A stretch of DNA of 64,000 nucleotides from DASSQJ01 sp963772645 (lineage in GTDB: Bacteria > Actinomycetota > Actinomycetes > Actinomycetales > Dermatophilaceae), in assembly GCA_963772645.1 (NCBI GenBank), contig CAVYYD010000011.1, positions 248,001-312,000 of the forward strand. The letters are read 5' to 3'. Under the pieces are notes generated by a model. The model was given only the letters and a program-made list of their open reading frames with translations, made no database searches and was not told where the DNA came from. This document shows positions 19,410 to 29,837 of this stretch, piece by piece; the first letter of the stretch is position 1; the number at the start of each line of letters is the position of its first letter. The position numbers were made by a program, and so were the translations under genes.

Positions 19410-21084
19410 ATGGATGCCGACGTCGTCGTCGTGGGTGCCGGGCTCGCCGGCCTCGTCGCCACCTGCGAGCTCGCCGACGCCGGGCACTGCGTCGTCCTCC
19501 TCGACCAGGAGAACGCGGCGAACCTCGGCGGCCAGGCCTGGTGGAGCTTCGGGGGGCTCTTCCTCGTCGACAGCCCGGAGCAGCACCGGATGGGGATCCG
19601 CGACTCGGTCGAGCTCGCCTGGCAGGACTGGGAGGGCAGCGCAGGCTGGGACCGGCTCGTCGCCGACGACGGTGGCCCCGGGCCCGACCACTGGGGACGC
19701 GAGTGGGCCCGGGCCTACGTCGACTGGGCCGCGGGGGAGAAGCGGGCCTGGCTGCGCGAGCTCGGGATCTCGTTCTTCCCGGTCGTCGGCTGGGCCGAGC
19801 GGGGTGACGGCACCAGCGGTGGGCACGGGAACTCGGTGCCGCGCTTCCACCTCGCCTGGGGGACCGGCACCGGGGTCGTGGAGCCCTTCGTCCGGCGGGT
19901 CCGCGCTCACGTCGCGGCCGGGCGGGTCATCTACCGCATCCGGCACCGGGTCGACGCCCTGGTCCGGACCGGTCCGTCGGTCACCGGGGTGCGCGGTGCG
20001 GTCCTCGCACAGGACGACTCCCCCCGCGGGGTCGCCTCGAACCGCGAGGTCGTCGGGGACTTCGAGTACGGGGCGCGGGCCGTGGTCGTCACCTCCGGGG
20101 GCATCGGCGGCGACCCGGAGCTGGTCCGGGCCAGCTGGCCCGAGCGGCTCGGGCCCCCCGCCCGCCGAGCTGCTCACCGGGGTGCCGGCGCACGTCGACG
20201 GGCGGATGCTCGGCATCACCGAGGCGGCCGGCGGCGTGGTCGTCAACCGCGACCGGATGTGGCACTACGTCGAGGGGGTGCGCAACTGGGACCCGGTCTG
20301 GCCGGGCCACGGCATCCGCATCCTGCCCGGCCCGACGTCGATGTGGTTCGACGCGCACGGCGACCGGCTGCCCGCGCCCTACCTGCCCGGGTTCGACACG
20401 CTGGGCACGCTGGAGTACCTGCGCCGGACCGGGGCCGACCACTCGTGGTTCGTCGCGAACACCTCGGTCGTCGGCAAGGAGTACCGGCTCTCGGGCTCGG
20501 AGCAGAACCCCGACATCACCCAGCGGCGCTACCGCGACGTGCTGCGCAGCCCCGTCACCCGGGTCCTCCCGTCGGTCCAGGCCTTCCTCGACCACGGGGA
20601 GGACTGGGTCACGGCCGACACCGTCGGAGAGCTCGTCGAGCGGATGAACGCGCTGACCCCCGACGCGCCCCTGGACCCGGCACATGTCGAGCGGCAGCTG
20701 CTCGAGCGTGACCGCCAGGTCGAGAACCCGGTCACCAAGGACGCCCAGATCACCGCGATCCGGGGGGCCCGCCGATACCGGGGCGATCGGCTGACCAAGC
20801 GGGCCTACCCGCTGCACCGTCTCCTGGACCCCCGGCACGGCCCGCTCGTCGCCGTGCGGCTGCGAGTGCTCTCCCGCAAGACCCTCGGCGGGCTGCACAC
20901 CGACCTGCGCGGGCGGGTTCTCGGCCCGGACGGGTCGCCGGTGCCCGGGCTCTGGGCGGCGGGCGAGGTCTCGGGCTTCGGGGGCGGAGGGATGCACGGC
21001 TACCGCGCCCTCGAGGGCACCTTCCTCGGCGGGTGCCTGTTCTCCGGCCGCGCCGCCGGCCGCGCCGCGGCCGCCGACCTCTGA
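19410..21084 (+). CDS. FAD-binding dehydrogenase (Rv0785/KstD-like), one frame break
   Basis: About 557 residues of the FAD-binding_2 family. GAGLAGLVATCELADAG at residues 9-25 binds FAD, and GGQAWWSFGGLFLVDSPEQ is characteristic of the mycobacterial Rv0785-type branch. The C-terminal LWAAGEVSGFGGGGMHGYRA closes the FAD site. The frame changes at the C6 run at 20155-20165, after which AELLTGVPAHVDGRML continues the family pattern to TGA 21082-21084. Related enzymes desaturate steroid or other ring substrates; the substrate here is unknown. The stop overlaps the MFS start by one base. Confidence 0.85.
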
Positions 21085-22319
21085 TGCCGCGCGCGGTCCC
21101 CGTCCCCTCGCGCCACCGCTGGGGGCTGCTGGCGGCGTTCTGCCTGCTCGTCGTCATGACCCAGCTGCTGTGGCTCACCTTCGCCCCGGTGACCACCGAG
21201 TCGGCGCGGACCCTCGGGGTGTCCGAGGGCCTGGTCGGCGACCTCGCGGTCGTCAACCCGCTCCTCTTCGTCGTCCTCGCCCTGCCCGCGGGCCGGATGA
21301 TGGACCGCTCGTTCCGCCTCGCCCTCGGCCTCGGCGCCCTGTTCACCCTGCTCGGCGCCCTCGTCCGGCTCGTCGACACCGGCTCGTACGGCTGGCTGCT
21401 CGTGGGCCAGGTGCTCGCGTCGGTCGGCCAGCCCTTCGTCCTCAACGCCACGACCCCGCTCGCCGCCCGGGCCTTCCCAGAGGGCGAGCGGGCGCACGCC
21501 ATCGCGGCCGGCAGCGCCGCCCAGTTCGTCGGCGTGCTCCTCGCGGCGGTGGGGGGTGGCGCGGTCGTGGCGGCGGTCGGACTCGGCGGTCTGCTCCTGG
21601 CCCATGCCGCGGTGGCGCTCGTCGCCGCGGTCGCGGTGCTGACGATGCTGCGCGGCGCGGTGCTGCTGCCGGTGCACCCTCCGACGTCCGGGTCGTGGCG
21701 CTGGCTACGGCACGACCCGCTCCTCTGGCGGCTGGCCGTTCTCCTCCTGGTCGGGGTCGGGGTGTTCAACGCGCTCGCGACGTGGCTCGACCCGGTGATG
21801 GCCGGGTTCGGCCACCCGGGCGCCGGTGGGCCGCTCATCGCGGTGACGACGCTGGCCGGCATCGTCGGGGCGGCGGTGCTGCCCGGCCCCGCCGCCGCGC
21901 GCGGTCGCCGCCGCGAGGTGCTGCTCCTGGCGACGCTCGCCACCCTGCTCGTCCTCGGCGTGCTCACCGTGCTGCACGCGCCGGTGTGGGCGGGGGCGCT
22001 CCTCGCGCTGCTCGGGTTCGTCCTGCTCGCCGGCCTGCCCGTGGCCCTGGAGTGGTCCGAGGTGCACGTCGGCGCCTCCCGCGCCGGGCTCGCCACCGGG
22101 GTGCTCCTGATGGCGGGCAACCTCGGCGGGGTGGTGCTCGTGCTCGCCGTCCAGCCGTTCGTCGGGTCACCGGCCCTCGCCCTCGCCGTGGTGGCGCTCG
22201 CCGCGGTGCCGGGCCTCGCCGTCGCGTGGGGGCTGCCCCGGGGACCGGTGGAGCCGGTGCCGGTCGACTCCACCCACCCGTTCTCCCGCGAGCGCCGCGG
22301 TGGGGCGCCCCCGGGCTAG
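21084..22319 (+). CDS. MFS transporter
   Basis: A 411-residue, roughly 12-helix major facilitator. It starts at ATG 21084, sharing the A of the TGA of the dehydrogenase. The loop between helices 2 and 3 is PAGRMMDRSF, a divergent form of motif A. A central basic loop (AARGRRREV) separates the two halves. Related to FLVCR/DIRC2-like carriers by overall pattern. Tight coupling with the FAD dehydrogenase suggests it moves a substrate or product of that enzyme. Substrate not identifiable. Confidence 0.8.
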   Translation: MPRAVPVPSRHRWGLLAAFCLLVVMTQLLWLTFAPVTTESARTLGVSEGLVGDLAVVNPLLFVVLALPAGRMMDRSFRLALGLGALFTLLGALVRLVDTGSYGWLLVGQVLASVGQPFVLNATTPLAARAFPEGERAHAIAAGSAAQFVGVLLAAVGGGAVVAAVGLGGLLLAHAAVALVAAVAVLTMLRGAVLLPVHPPTSGSWRWLRHDPLLWRLAVLLLVGVGVFNALATWLDPVMAGFGHPGAGGPLIAVTTLAGIVGAAVLPGPAAARGRRREVLLLATLATLLVLGVLTVLHAPVWAGALLALLGFVLLAGLPVALEWSEVHVGASRAGLATGVLLMAGNLGGVVLVLAVQPFVGSPALALAVVALAAVPGLAVAWGLPRGPVEPVPVDSTHPFSRERRGGAPPG

Positions 22320-22377
22320 CGGGACCGGGACGTCCGGACCGGCGACCCCACGGGTCGTCCGCCGGTGGGCGCCGGGC

Positions 22378-22383
22378 TAGGGT
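22378..22383 (+). promoter_or_regulatory. -10 element of a leaderless saccharopine dehydrogenase-like transcript
   Basis: TAGGGT ends 7 nt before GTG 22391, with no Shine-Dalgarno sequence between them. Confidence 0.45.
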
Positions 22384-22390
22384 CGCGGCC

Positions 22391-23437
22391 GTGAGCAGGC
22401 CCCACCTGTGGGTCCGCGCCGAGGCGCGGCCCACCGAGCAGCGCACCCCGCTGGTGCCTGCCGATGCCGCGAGCCTCCTCGCCGCCGGCTGGCGGGTCAC
22501 GGTCGAGGACTCACCGACCCGCGTCCTGCCCGTCGACGCCTACCGCGGTGCCGGCTGCGAGGTCGTGCAGGCCGGCTCGTGGCCCGACGCCCCGGCCGAC
22601 GCGGTGGTCCTCGGCATCAAGGAGCTGCCCGAGGCGCCGCGGGCCCTCCGCCACACCCACGCGTACTTCGCCCATGCCTACAAGGGCCAGGCCGGCGCGG
22701 CGGACCTGCTCGCCCGCTTCGCCGAGGGCGGCGGCGAGCTGCTCGACATCGAGTACCTCACCGAGGGCGGCCGCCGGGTCGTGGCCTTCGGCTACTGGGC
22801 CGGCTACGTCGGGGCCGGGCTCGGTGTGCGTGCCGCGCGCGGCGGGCTCGAGGGCCCGCTGGAGCCCGGGACGCGGGCGGCCTTCGACGCCTCGCTGGCC
22901 GCGGCGGTGGCCGGCCGTCCCCCACGGGTGCTCGTCATCGGGGCACGTGGCCGGGGCGGGAGCGGAGCGGGCGACGCGCTCGAGGTGGCCGGCGCCGAGG
23001 TCACCCGGTGGGACGTCGCCGAGACCGCCGTCCTCGACCGCGACGCCCTCCTGGACCACGACCTCCTCGTCAACTGCGTCGCCTCGGCCGCGCCCGGGGA
23101 GCCGTTCGTCCGCGCCGAGGACCTCGAGCGGCCCGGCCGCCGGCTCCGCACCGTCGCGGACGTCACCTGCGACGTCTCCAGCGAGCACAACCGCATCCCG
23201 GTGAACACGGAGGTCACGACCTGGGACCAGCCGGTGCGCGTCGTCCACGGCGGCCGGCGGCCGCTCGGCGTCATCGCCATCGACAACCTGCCGAGCCTGC
23301 TGCCGCTCGAGGCGAGCCTCGACTTCTCCGCCGCGCTCGCCGCGCAGCTTCCCGACCTGCCGGCCCGGCGGGGTGCGTGGGCGGCGGCTCGCCGGGCCTT
23401 CGGGGGCGCGGTGCGGGCGACCGGGTCCGGCGGATGA
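22391..23437 (+). CDS. Saccharopine dehydrogenase (NAD+, L-lysine-forming)-like protein
   Basis: A 348-residue protein of the alanine dehydrogenase/PNT-like fold. The N-terminus WVRAEARPTEQRTPLVPADA carries the basic substrate-binding residues of the fungal Lys1 type. HTHAYFAHAYKGQ, LLDIEYLTEGGRRVVAFG and TVADVTCDVSSEHNRIPV are the family's conserved blocks. NAD binding is at VLVIGARGRGGSGAG. It may take part in lysine turnover. GTG 22391 is chosen on the leaderless promoter; its stop overlaps the next MFS gene by four bases. Confidence 0.83.
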   Translation: MSRPHLWVRAEARPTEQRTPLVPADAASLLAAGWRVTVEDSPTRVLPVDAYRGAGCEVVQAGSWPDAPADAVVLGIKELPEAPRALRHTHAYFAHAYKGQAGAADLLARFAEGGGELLDIEYLTEGGRRVVAFGYWAGYVGAGLGVRAARGGLEGPLEPGTRAAFDASLAAAVAGRPPRVLVIGARGRGGSGAGDALEVAGAEVTRWDVAETAVLDRDALLDHDLLVNCVASAAPGEPFVRAEDLERPGRRLRTVADVTCDVSSEHNRIPVNTEVTTWDQPVRVVHGGRRPLGVIAIDNLPSLLPLEASLDFSAALAAQLPDLPARRGAWAAARRAFGGAVRATGSGG

Positions 23438-24702
23438 CCGCGCCGCTGCCGGACGTGGCGCCGCGCCGGGCCGGCAGCCTGCGAGGGCACCGCGACTTCC
23501 GCCTCTTCTGGACCGCGCGGCAGGTGTCGGTCGCGGGCACCCTCGTCACCGCGGTGGCGCTCCCGGTCCTGGTCTACCGGCTGAGCGGGAGCCCGGCCCT
23601 CACCGCCCTCGTCACCGTCGCCGAAGGCGTCCCCTACCTGCTCCTCGGCCTCGTCTCGGGCGCGCTGTCGGACCGGCTCGACCGCCGCCGGGTCATGGTG
23701 GCGGCCGACCTGCTCAGCGCGCTGGCCATCGGGTCGGTGCCCATCGCCTGGGCCCTCGGCGTCCTCACCGTCTGGCACGCGCTCGCGGCCGGGCTGGTGA
23801 CCCAGTCCTTCTTCGTCTTCTTCGACGGCGCGGCGTTCGGCGCCCTCCCGGCGATCGTCGGGAGGGCGCGGATCGGCGACGCCAACGCCGCGATCTGGGG
23901 TACCGGCTCGCTCCTCGACCTCGGCGTGCCGATGCTCGCCGGCCTCGTCCTCGCCGTGCTCCATCCCGCCTGGCTGCTCGGCGTCGACGCGCTGAGCTAC
24001 GCGATCTCGGCGGCCTGCGTCTCGGCCATCGCCGTCCGCCTCTCGCTGCCACGCCAGCTGCCGCCGCTGCGGCCCGGGGTGCTGGTCGGCGAGGTGCGGG
24101 ACGGGCTGCGCTACCTCGTCGGGCACGCCGGGGTGCGCTCGATGACGGCCGTCGGCTTCCTCGTCTCGCTCTCCGGTGCCGGGTTCATGGCGCTCTCGGT
24201 GCCCTACACCGACCGCATCCTCGGGGTCGGGACGAGCGGGTGGCGCTTCGGGCTGGTCTTCGCGGCGTGGGGGATCGGCGGCGTCACCGTCGCGCTGGCC
24301 ACCCCGCGCCTGCTCCGGCTGATGCCGCCCGGGCGGCTGACACTCATGTGGCTCCCGGTCTGCGCGGCCTCGGGCATCGCCGTCGCGACGACGAGCACCT
24401 GGCGGGTCGCCGTCCTCGCGATGGTCCTCTGGGGCGTCTCCTACCAGGGCACCGTCCTCAACTCGATCACCTACCGGCAGCAGGTGACGCCGGAGCACCT
24501 GCTCGGCCGGGTCAACACCGCGGGCCGGATGCTGTCCTTCGGGGTCGGGTGGACCGGCGGGGCCCTCGGCGCCGGCGCCCTCGCGGCGTCCCTCGGGCTG
24601 CGGGCAGGCCTGGTCTGCGTCGTCTCGGTCGGCGCCCTCGCCGCGGCCTACGGGTGGCTCTCGCCGCTGCGCACCCTCGCCGCGGAGACCGAGCCGGCCT
24701 GA
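23434..24702 (+). CDS. MFS transporter (EntS/DHA3-like exporter)
   Basis: A 422-residue MFS protein whose start RGHRDFRLFWTARQVSVAGTLVTAVALP and motif A variant GALSDRLDRRRVMVAADL are typical of the DHA3 drug or siderophore exporter family. ATG 23434 overlaps the preceding stop. It is translationally coupled to the saccharopine dehydrogenase-like gene. Its tail overlaps the hypB gene on the other strand by 55 bp. Confidence 0.84.
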   Translation: MTAPLPDVAPRRAGSLRGHRDFRLFWTARQVSVAGTLVTAVALPVLVYRLSGSPALTALVTVAEGVPYLLLGLVSGALSDRLDRRRVMVAADLLSALAIGSVPIAWALGVLTVWHALAAGLVTQSFFVFFDGAAFGALPAIVGRARIGDANAAIWGTGSLLDLGVPMLAGLVLAVLHPAWLLGVDALSYAISAACVSAIAVRLSLPRQLPPLRPGVLVGEVRDGLRYLVGHAGVRSMTAVGFLVSLSGAGFMALSVPYTDRILGVGTSGWRFGLVFAAWGIGGVTVALATPRLLRLMPPGRLTLMWLPVCAASGIAVATTSTWRVAVLAMVLWGVSYQGTVLNSITYRQQVTPEHLLGRVNTAGRMLSFGVGWTGGALGAGALAASLGLRAGLVCVVSVGALAAAYGWLSPLRTLAAETEPA

Positions 24703-25529
24703 GCCGCGACACCCGCGGCGCCCGCGGCGCCCGGGGCGCCCGGGGCGCCCGGGGCACCCGGGGCACCCGGGGCGGCACCGGCACCCGCGCCCACCGCGCC
24801 CAGCCACGCGTGCCAGGGGTCCAGGCCCTCGCCGGTTCGCGCCGAGACCTCGAGGACCCGGGCGGCCGGGTTGACCTGGCGGATGTTGCGGCGCAGCAGG
24901 TCGAGGTCGAGGTCGAGGTGGGGGAGCAGGTCGACCTTGTTGACCAGGACGAGCTCGACCGACCGGAACATCACGGGGTACTTCAGGGGCTTGTCCTCCC
25001 CCTCGGTGACGCTGGCGACCATGACCCGGTGGTGCGCGCCGACGTCGAACTCGGCCGGGCAGACCAGGTTGCCGACGTTCTCGACGAGGACGATGTCGAG
25101 GGCGGCCAGGTCGAGGCCACCGAGGGCCCGGGCGACCATCGGCGCGTCGAGGTGGCACTCCCCGCCGAAGCCCTGCCCGGTGTTGAGCAGCGAGACCTGG
25201 GCGCCGAGCCCGGCGAGCCGGTCGGCATCCAGCGACGTCTCGATGTCCCCCTCGACCACCCCCGCCCGCAGGCCCGCCGCGCGCAGGTGCTCCAGGGCCC
25301 GGACGAGCAGGGCCGTCTTCCCGGCACCGGGGGATGACATGAGGTTGACCGCCGTGACGCCGGCCGCGTCGAGCGCGGCGCGGTTGGCGGCTGCCGCGCG
25401 GTCGTTCTCGCCGAAGATCCGCTCGAGGACGACGACCCGGTCGGTGCCGGTCGTGTACCCGGTGTGGTCTCCGACGTCGTGGTCGTGCTCGTGCACGATC
25501 CCGTCGTCGTGGCGGTGGAACCGGCCCAT
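24648..25529 (-). CDS. hypB: Hydrogenase nickel incorporation GTPase HypB
   Basis: A 293-residue nickel-delivery GTPase. The first 25 residues carry six His (RFHRHDDGIVHEHDHDVGDH), a nickel-storage segment. The P-loop SSPGAGKT is at 65-72. GECHLDAPM and LVCPAEFDVGAHHR give the interdomain metal site, and NKVDLLPH is the guanine-specificity motif. ATG 25529 shares a base with the hypA stop. Past the normal end (WHAWLGAVG) there is an unusual Gly-Ala-Pro tail of about 45 residues encoded by 9-bp repeats and running into the convergent MFS gene. The tail may be a stop-codon loss. Confidence 0.92.
   Translation of the reverse strand: MGRFHRHDDGIVHEHDHDVGDHTGYTTGTDRVVVLERIFGENDRAAAANRAALDAAGVTAVNLMSSPGAGKTALLVRALEHLRAAGLRAGVVEGDIETSLDADRLAGLGAQVSLLNTGQGFGGECHLDAPMVARALGGLDLAALDIVLVENVGNLVCPAEFDVGAHHRVMVASVTEGEDKPLKYPVMFRSVELVLVNKVDLLPHLDLDLDLLRRNIRQVNPAARVLEVSARTGEGLDPWHAWLGAVGAGAGAAPGAPGAPGAPGAPGAAGAAGVAAQAGSVSAARVRSGESHP
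24711..24773. repeat. Seven 9-bp tandem repeats in the hypB 3' end
   Basis: Seven consecutive 9-mers of pattern (G/A)CCCG(G/C)GGC run from 24711 to 24773 on the plus strand. Read on the minus strand in the hypB frame they encode a Gly-Ala-Pro collagen-like run. Copy number is likely to vary between strains or be miscounted in assembly. Confidence 0.7.
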
Positions 25530-25873
25530 CAGCTCTCCCCGGCCAGGTCGACGGAGGTCACCAGCAGCTCCTCGCCGCTGATCAGCTCGACCGAGCCAGA
25601 CCCGCACGCGTCGCAGGTCAGGAGGAGCACGCGCCCGGCGGTGCTCCGGGCCCCGCAGTCGCGGCAGTCGAGGACCACCGGGACGTGGTCCACGACGAGC
25701 TCGGACCCGGCGAGCGGGCCCTGAGCGCAGACCATCCCCCAGCAGTACGACAGCGTCTCGGGGGCCACCTGCCGCAGCTGCCCCACCTGCAGGTTCACCG
25801 CGTGGACGCGCCGGCCGTCGCGCGCCCGGTCGACGATGTCGTGGATGCTGCGGCAGAGCGAGAGCTCGTGCAC
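25529..25873 (-). CDS. hypA: Hydrogenase maturation nickel/zinc protein HypA
   Basis: A 114-residue nickel metallochaperone. It begins MHELSLCRSI, with the conserved His2 nickel ligand, and has two zinc-binding CxxC pairs (CRDC and CDAC). GTG 25873 is required to give the MHE start. It is followed directly by hypB (TGATG overlap) and faces hypF across 176 bp in which I see no FNR-like palindrome. Confidence 0.92.
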   Translation of the reverse strand: MHELSLCRSIHDIVDRARDGRRVHAVNLQVGQLRQVAPETLSYCWGMVCAQGPLAGSELVVDHVPVVLDCRDCGARSTAGRVLLLTCDACGSGSVELISGEELLVTSVDLAGES

Positions 25874-26049
25874 CCTCACCCCACCGCCGTACCGGTGGCC
25901 CGGGCGTGGCCCGCGGCCCGGGGGCCGGGCGTGCTCGGGCAGCGGCGGATCGTTCGCGCCATGAGCCGAGCATCCCCGGCCGGCAGCCCCCGGTGCAAGG
26001 ACGCACCGTGTCGTCTCGGGCACAATCGAGGCGTGCGGTGGGACCAGCG

Positions 26050-28437
26050 GTGACCCGGACCGGGGCCGACCCCGTCGTGCGGCGGCGGCTCGTCGTCCGC
26101 GGCGTGGTCCAGGGCGTGGGCTTCCGGCCCTTCGTCGCCGCGCTCGCCGCCGAGCTCGGGCTGGACGGGGTGTGTCACAACGACTCGGGCGCGGTCGAGG
26201 TCGAGGTGCAGGGCCCGGCGCCGGCCGTGGCGCGGTTCGCCGCCCGGCTCGTCGAGGACGCGCCGCCGCTCGCGGCGGTCGAGTCGGTGGAGTCGGCCGA
26301 CGTGTCGGCCGTCGGTGGCGAGGCGGGCTTCCGGATCGAGGGGTCGCGGGCGGTGGCCGGGGCCCGCACCATGGTGCCGCCGGACACCGCGACCTGCGCC
26401 GCCTGCCTGGCCGAGCTCGCCGACCCCGGTGACCGGCGCCACCGGCACCCGTTCATCACCTGCACCCACTGCGGTCCCCGGCTCACGATCACCCTCGACC
26501 TGCCCTACGACCGGTCGGCGACGACGATGGCCGCCTTCCCCATGTGTGCGGCCTGTGCCGCCGAGTACGCCGACCCGGGGGACCGGCGCTACCACGCCCA
26601 GCCGATCGCCTGCCACGACTGCGGCCCGACCCTGCAGGCGCTGCGACCCGACGGCCGGGTCCGGGCGCACGGGACCGAGGAGTCCCTCGGTGCGGCGATC
26701 GAGCTGCTGCGTGCGGGCGGGTCGTCGCGGTCAAGGGCCTCGGTGGCTACCACCTCGCCTGCGACGCGGCGTCCGATCGCGCCGTCGCCGCCCTGCGGGA
26801 GCGCAAGCGCCGCCCGGAGCAACCGTTCGCGGTCATGGCCCGCGACCTCGCGACGGCCCGGCGGTGCGTCGAGGTCGGGGGCGCGGCGGCCGTGCTGACC
26901 TCGCCGGCCCGTCCGATCGTGCTGCTGCCGGTGCGGCCCGACGCCCCCGTCTCATCGCCGTGGCCCCGGGCCCGACCGCCACCGGCCTCGGCGAGCTCGG
27001 CGTCCTGCTGCCCTACACCCCGCTGCACCACCTCCTCCTCGCCGAACGGCCGGACGGGTCGCCGGGGGCGCCGCCGGTGCTCGTCATGACCTCGGGCAAC
27101 CGAAGCGGGGAGCCGCTGTGCACCGGGGAGGTCGACGCGCTCGAGCGCCTCGCCGGCATCGCGGACCTGTTCCTCGTCCACGACCGCGACGTCGCCGTCC
27201 CGGTCGAGGACTCGGTCCTCGCGTGGCTGCCGCCCGGGCGGGCCGTGCCGGTCCGCCGCTCGCGCGGGTACGCACCCCTGCCCGTCGCGGTTCCCGCCGC
27301 GAGGGGCGACGCCGTCGTCCTCGCCGCCGGGTCCGAGCTGAAGAACACCGTGGCCCTGGCCCGCGACGGGCGCGCCTTCGTCTCGGCGCATGTCGGCGAC
27401 CTCGCCTCGCTCGCCAGCCGCGCCGCGCACCAGCGGGTCACCGACCAGCTGCTCCGCTTCCACGACCGCACCCCGACCCTGCTCGTGGCCGACCGGCACC
27501 CCGGCTACGCCTCCCGGGCCTGGGCGCACCGGTTCGCCGCCGAGCTCGCCGTGCCCGTCCACGAGGTGCAGCACCACCACGCCCACCTCGCCGCGCTCGC
27601 CGCCGAGCACGGCCGGCTCGACGAGCCGCTGCTCGGGCTGGTCTACGACGGCACCGGCTACGGCTGCGACGCGAGCATCTGGGGCGGCGAGCTGCTCCTG
27701 CTGCGGGACGGCGGCCGGGTCGCCGACCGGCTCGCCCACCTCGGCACGGTCCGACTCCCCGGCGCCGACGCCGGGGTGCGCAACCCGGTGCGGACCGCCG
27801 CCCTCGCCCTGCTCGCCGCGGGGGTGCCGCCGGAGGGCACGCGGGTGGCCGAGAGCTCACCGGCGCCGAACGCCGCTTCCTCGGGGCCGCCGACCGCTCG
27901 GGCGCCGGGGTGGTCGCCACGAGCAGCATGGGCCGGCTCTTCGACGTCGCCTCCTCGGTGCTCGGCATCCGCCACCGGGTCGGCTACGAGGCCCAGGCGG
28001 CGGTCGAGCTGGAGGCCGTCGCCGGCGGGTGGCGCCGCGACCACCCCGCCGACCCGGCGCCCGAGCTGCCGTTCCCGGTCCGGCGCCACGCCGGAACCGA
28101 CGGCGCCGACATCCTCGACCCCGGCCCGCTCGTGCGCGCACTCGCCACCTCCGCGGCCCCCGTCGGCGCCCTCGCCCTGGCCGTGCACCAGGCGGTCGCG
28201 ACCGCCTCCGCGGCACTCGGCGGCCGAGGCCGCCGTGCGGACCGGGGTCGGCACGGTCGGGCTCACCGGCGGGGTCTTCGTCAACCGCGTCCTGCTCGAG
28301 GCCACCCGGGGCGTTGACCGAGCACGGCCTGGCGGTCCTCGTCCACGAACAGGTCCCCGCCAACGACGGGGGCCTGGCCCTGGGACAGGTGGCCGTCGGC
28401 GCACGTACGCTCGAACCGCCTCGACCACCGGCGCTGA
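26050..28437 (+). CDS. hypF: Carbamoyltransferase HypF (five or six frame breaks)
   Basis: Makes the thiocarboxamide on HypE that becomes the cyanide ligands of [NiFe] hydrogenase. The acylphosphatase domain (LVVRGVVQGVGFRPFVAAL) is followed by two zinc motifs (CAAC...CTHC, CAAC...CHDC), the YrdC domain (VVAVKGLGGYHLACDA, MTSGNRSGEPL) and the Kae1-like domain (GSELKNTVAL, EVQHHHAHLAALA, DGTGYG, GLTGGVFVNRVLLE). Frame breaks near 26718, 26948, 27854, 28220 and 28310. A final shift would reach TGA 28435-28437. Several breaks fit loss of one base in a G or C run. The start is GTG 26050; GTG 26038 is an alternative. Confidence 0.87.
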
Positions 28438-28458
28438 GCACCGGGACAGGAGCCCACG

Positions 28459-28738
28459 ATGTGCCTCGCGGTCCCGGGACGCGTCGTGTCGGTGCACGAG
28501 GAGGACGGCATACCATGGCGGAGGTCGACTTCGGCGGCGTCCGCAAGAAGGTCTGCCTCGCCTACCTCCCCGAGGCGCAGGTCGGCGAGTACGTCATCGT
28601 CCACGTCGGCTTCGCCATCCAGCGGCTGGACGAGGAGGCGGCCCGCGAGACCCTGGCGACGTTCGAGCGGCTCGGCATCCTCGAGGAGGAGCTCGGCCGG
28701 CCGGACCGGGCGGCCGCCCGGAGGGGTCGGCGCCGTGA
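28459..28738 (+). CDS. hypC: Hydrogenase maturation chaperone HypC (frame breaks)
   Basis: Starts MCLAVPGRVVSVHEEDG, the invariant HypC N-terminus with Cys2 that carries the Fe(CN)2CO unit with HypD. After a break near 28510 the protein continues MAEVDFGGVRKKVCLAYLPE and EYVIVHVGFAIQRLDEEAA. A second break near 28720 would lead to TGA 28736-28738, overlapping the hypD GTG in the usual GTGA coupling. ATG 28459 follows CAGGAGCCCACG. Expected length is about 90 residues, normal for the family. Confidence 0.85.
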
Positions 28739-29837
28739 GGTACCTCGAGGAGTTCGGCGACCCGGGCCTGGCCCGCGGCCTGCTCGAGCGGATCCACGCG
28801 GCGACCACCGGGCAGTGGGCGATCATGGAGGTCTGCGGGGGGCAGACCCACTCGATCATCCGGCACGGCATCGACCAGCTCCTGCCCGCCGGGATCGAGA
28901 TGATCCACGGCCGGGGTGCCCGGTGTGCGTCACCCCGCTGGAGACGATCGACCGGGCCCTGGCCATCGCCCGCCGGCCGGAGGTCGTGTTCTGCTCGTTC
29001 GGCGACATGCTCCGCGTCCCGGGCAGCCACGACGACCTCTTCACGGTCAAGAGCGAGGGCGGGGACGTGCGCGTCGTCTACTCCCCGCTCGACGCCCTCA
29101 CCGTCGCCCGAGACAACCCCGACAAGGAGGTCGTCTTCTTCGGCATCGGCTTCGAGACCACCGCGCCGGCCAACGCGATGACGGTGCACCAGGCGCGCCG
29201 GCTCGGGATCACGAACTTCTCGCTCCTGGTCTCCCACGTCCTCGTCCCGCCGGCGATCGCCGCGATCATGGAGTCGCCGTCCTGCCGGGTGCAGGGCTTC
29301 CTCGCGGCCGGGCACGTCTGCAGCGTCATGGGAACCCACGAGTACCCGCCCCTCGCGCAGCGGTACGGCGTGCCGATCGTCGTCACCGGGTTCGAGCCGC
29401 TCGACATCCTCGAGGGCATCCGGCGCACGGTGGTCCAGCTCGAGGCGGGGCGCCACGAGGTGGAGAACGCCTACCCCCGCGCGGTCCCGGCGGAGGGCAA
29501 CCCCGCCGCGATCGCGATGCTGCGCGACGTCTTCGAGGTCACCGACCGCACCTGGCGCGGCATCGGGACCATTCCCCGCTCCGGCTGGCGCCTGTCGCAG
29601 CGGTACGCCGAGTACGACGCGGAGCGCCGGTTCGACGTCACCGGCATCCGGACCGAGGAGTCGCCCCTGTGCCGGTCCGGCGAGGTGCTCCAGGGCCTGA
29701 TCACGCCGCACGAGTGCGCCGCCTTCGGCCGGGAGTGCACGCCACGGACCCCGCTCGGGGCGACGATGGTCTCCTCGGAGGGGGCGTGCGCCGCCTACTA
29801 CGCCTACCGCCGCCTCGACCTCGGGGAGGTCTCGTGA
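28735..29837 (+). CDS. hypD: Hydrogenase maturation iron-sulphur protein HypD (one frame break)
   Basis: About 367 residues. MEVCGGQTHSI, then GPGCPVCVTP, GFETTAPANA, GHVCSVMGTHEY and the C-terminal cysteine block (PLCRSGEVLQG, HECAAFGRECTP) are the family's Fe-ligand and [4Fe-4S] motifs. The break at about 28912 fits one lost C in GGCCCGGGG, since restoring it gives HGPGCPVC. GTG 28735 overlaps the hypC stop; TGA 29835-29837 overlaps the hypE GTG. Confidence 0.9.

Noticed and set aside
24711..24773. CRISPR or mobile-element repeat
   Set aside because: Units are 9 bp, contiguous and in coding frame, with no spacers, inverted ends or target-site duplication.
25874..26049. A possible FNR- or NikR-type site between hypA and hypF
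   Set aside because: I searched by eye for TTGAT-N4-ATCAA-like and other AT-rich palindromes and found none. CACAAT at 26021 could be a -10 but is not well placed for either start.
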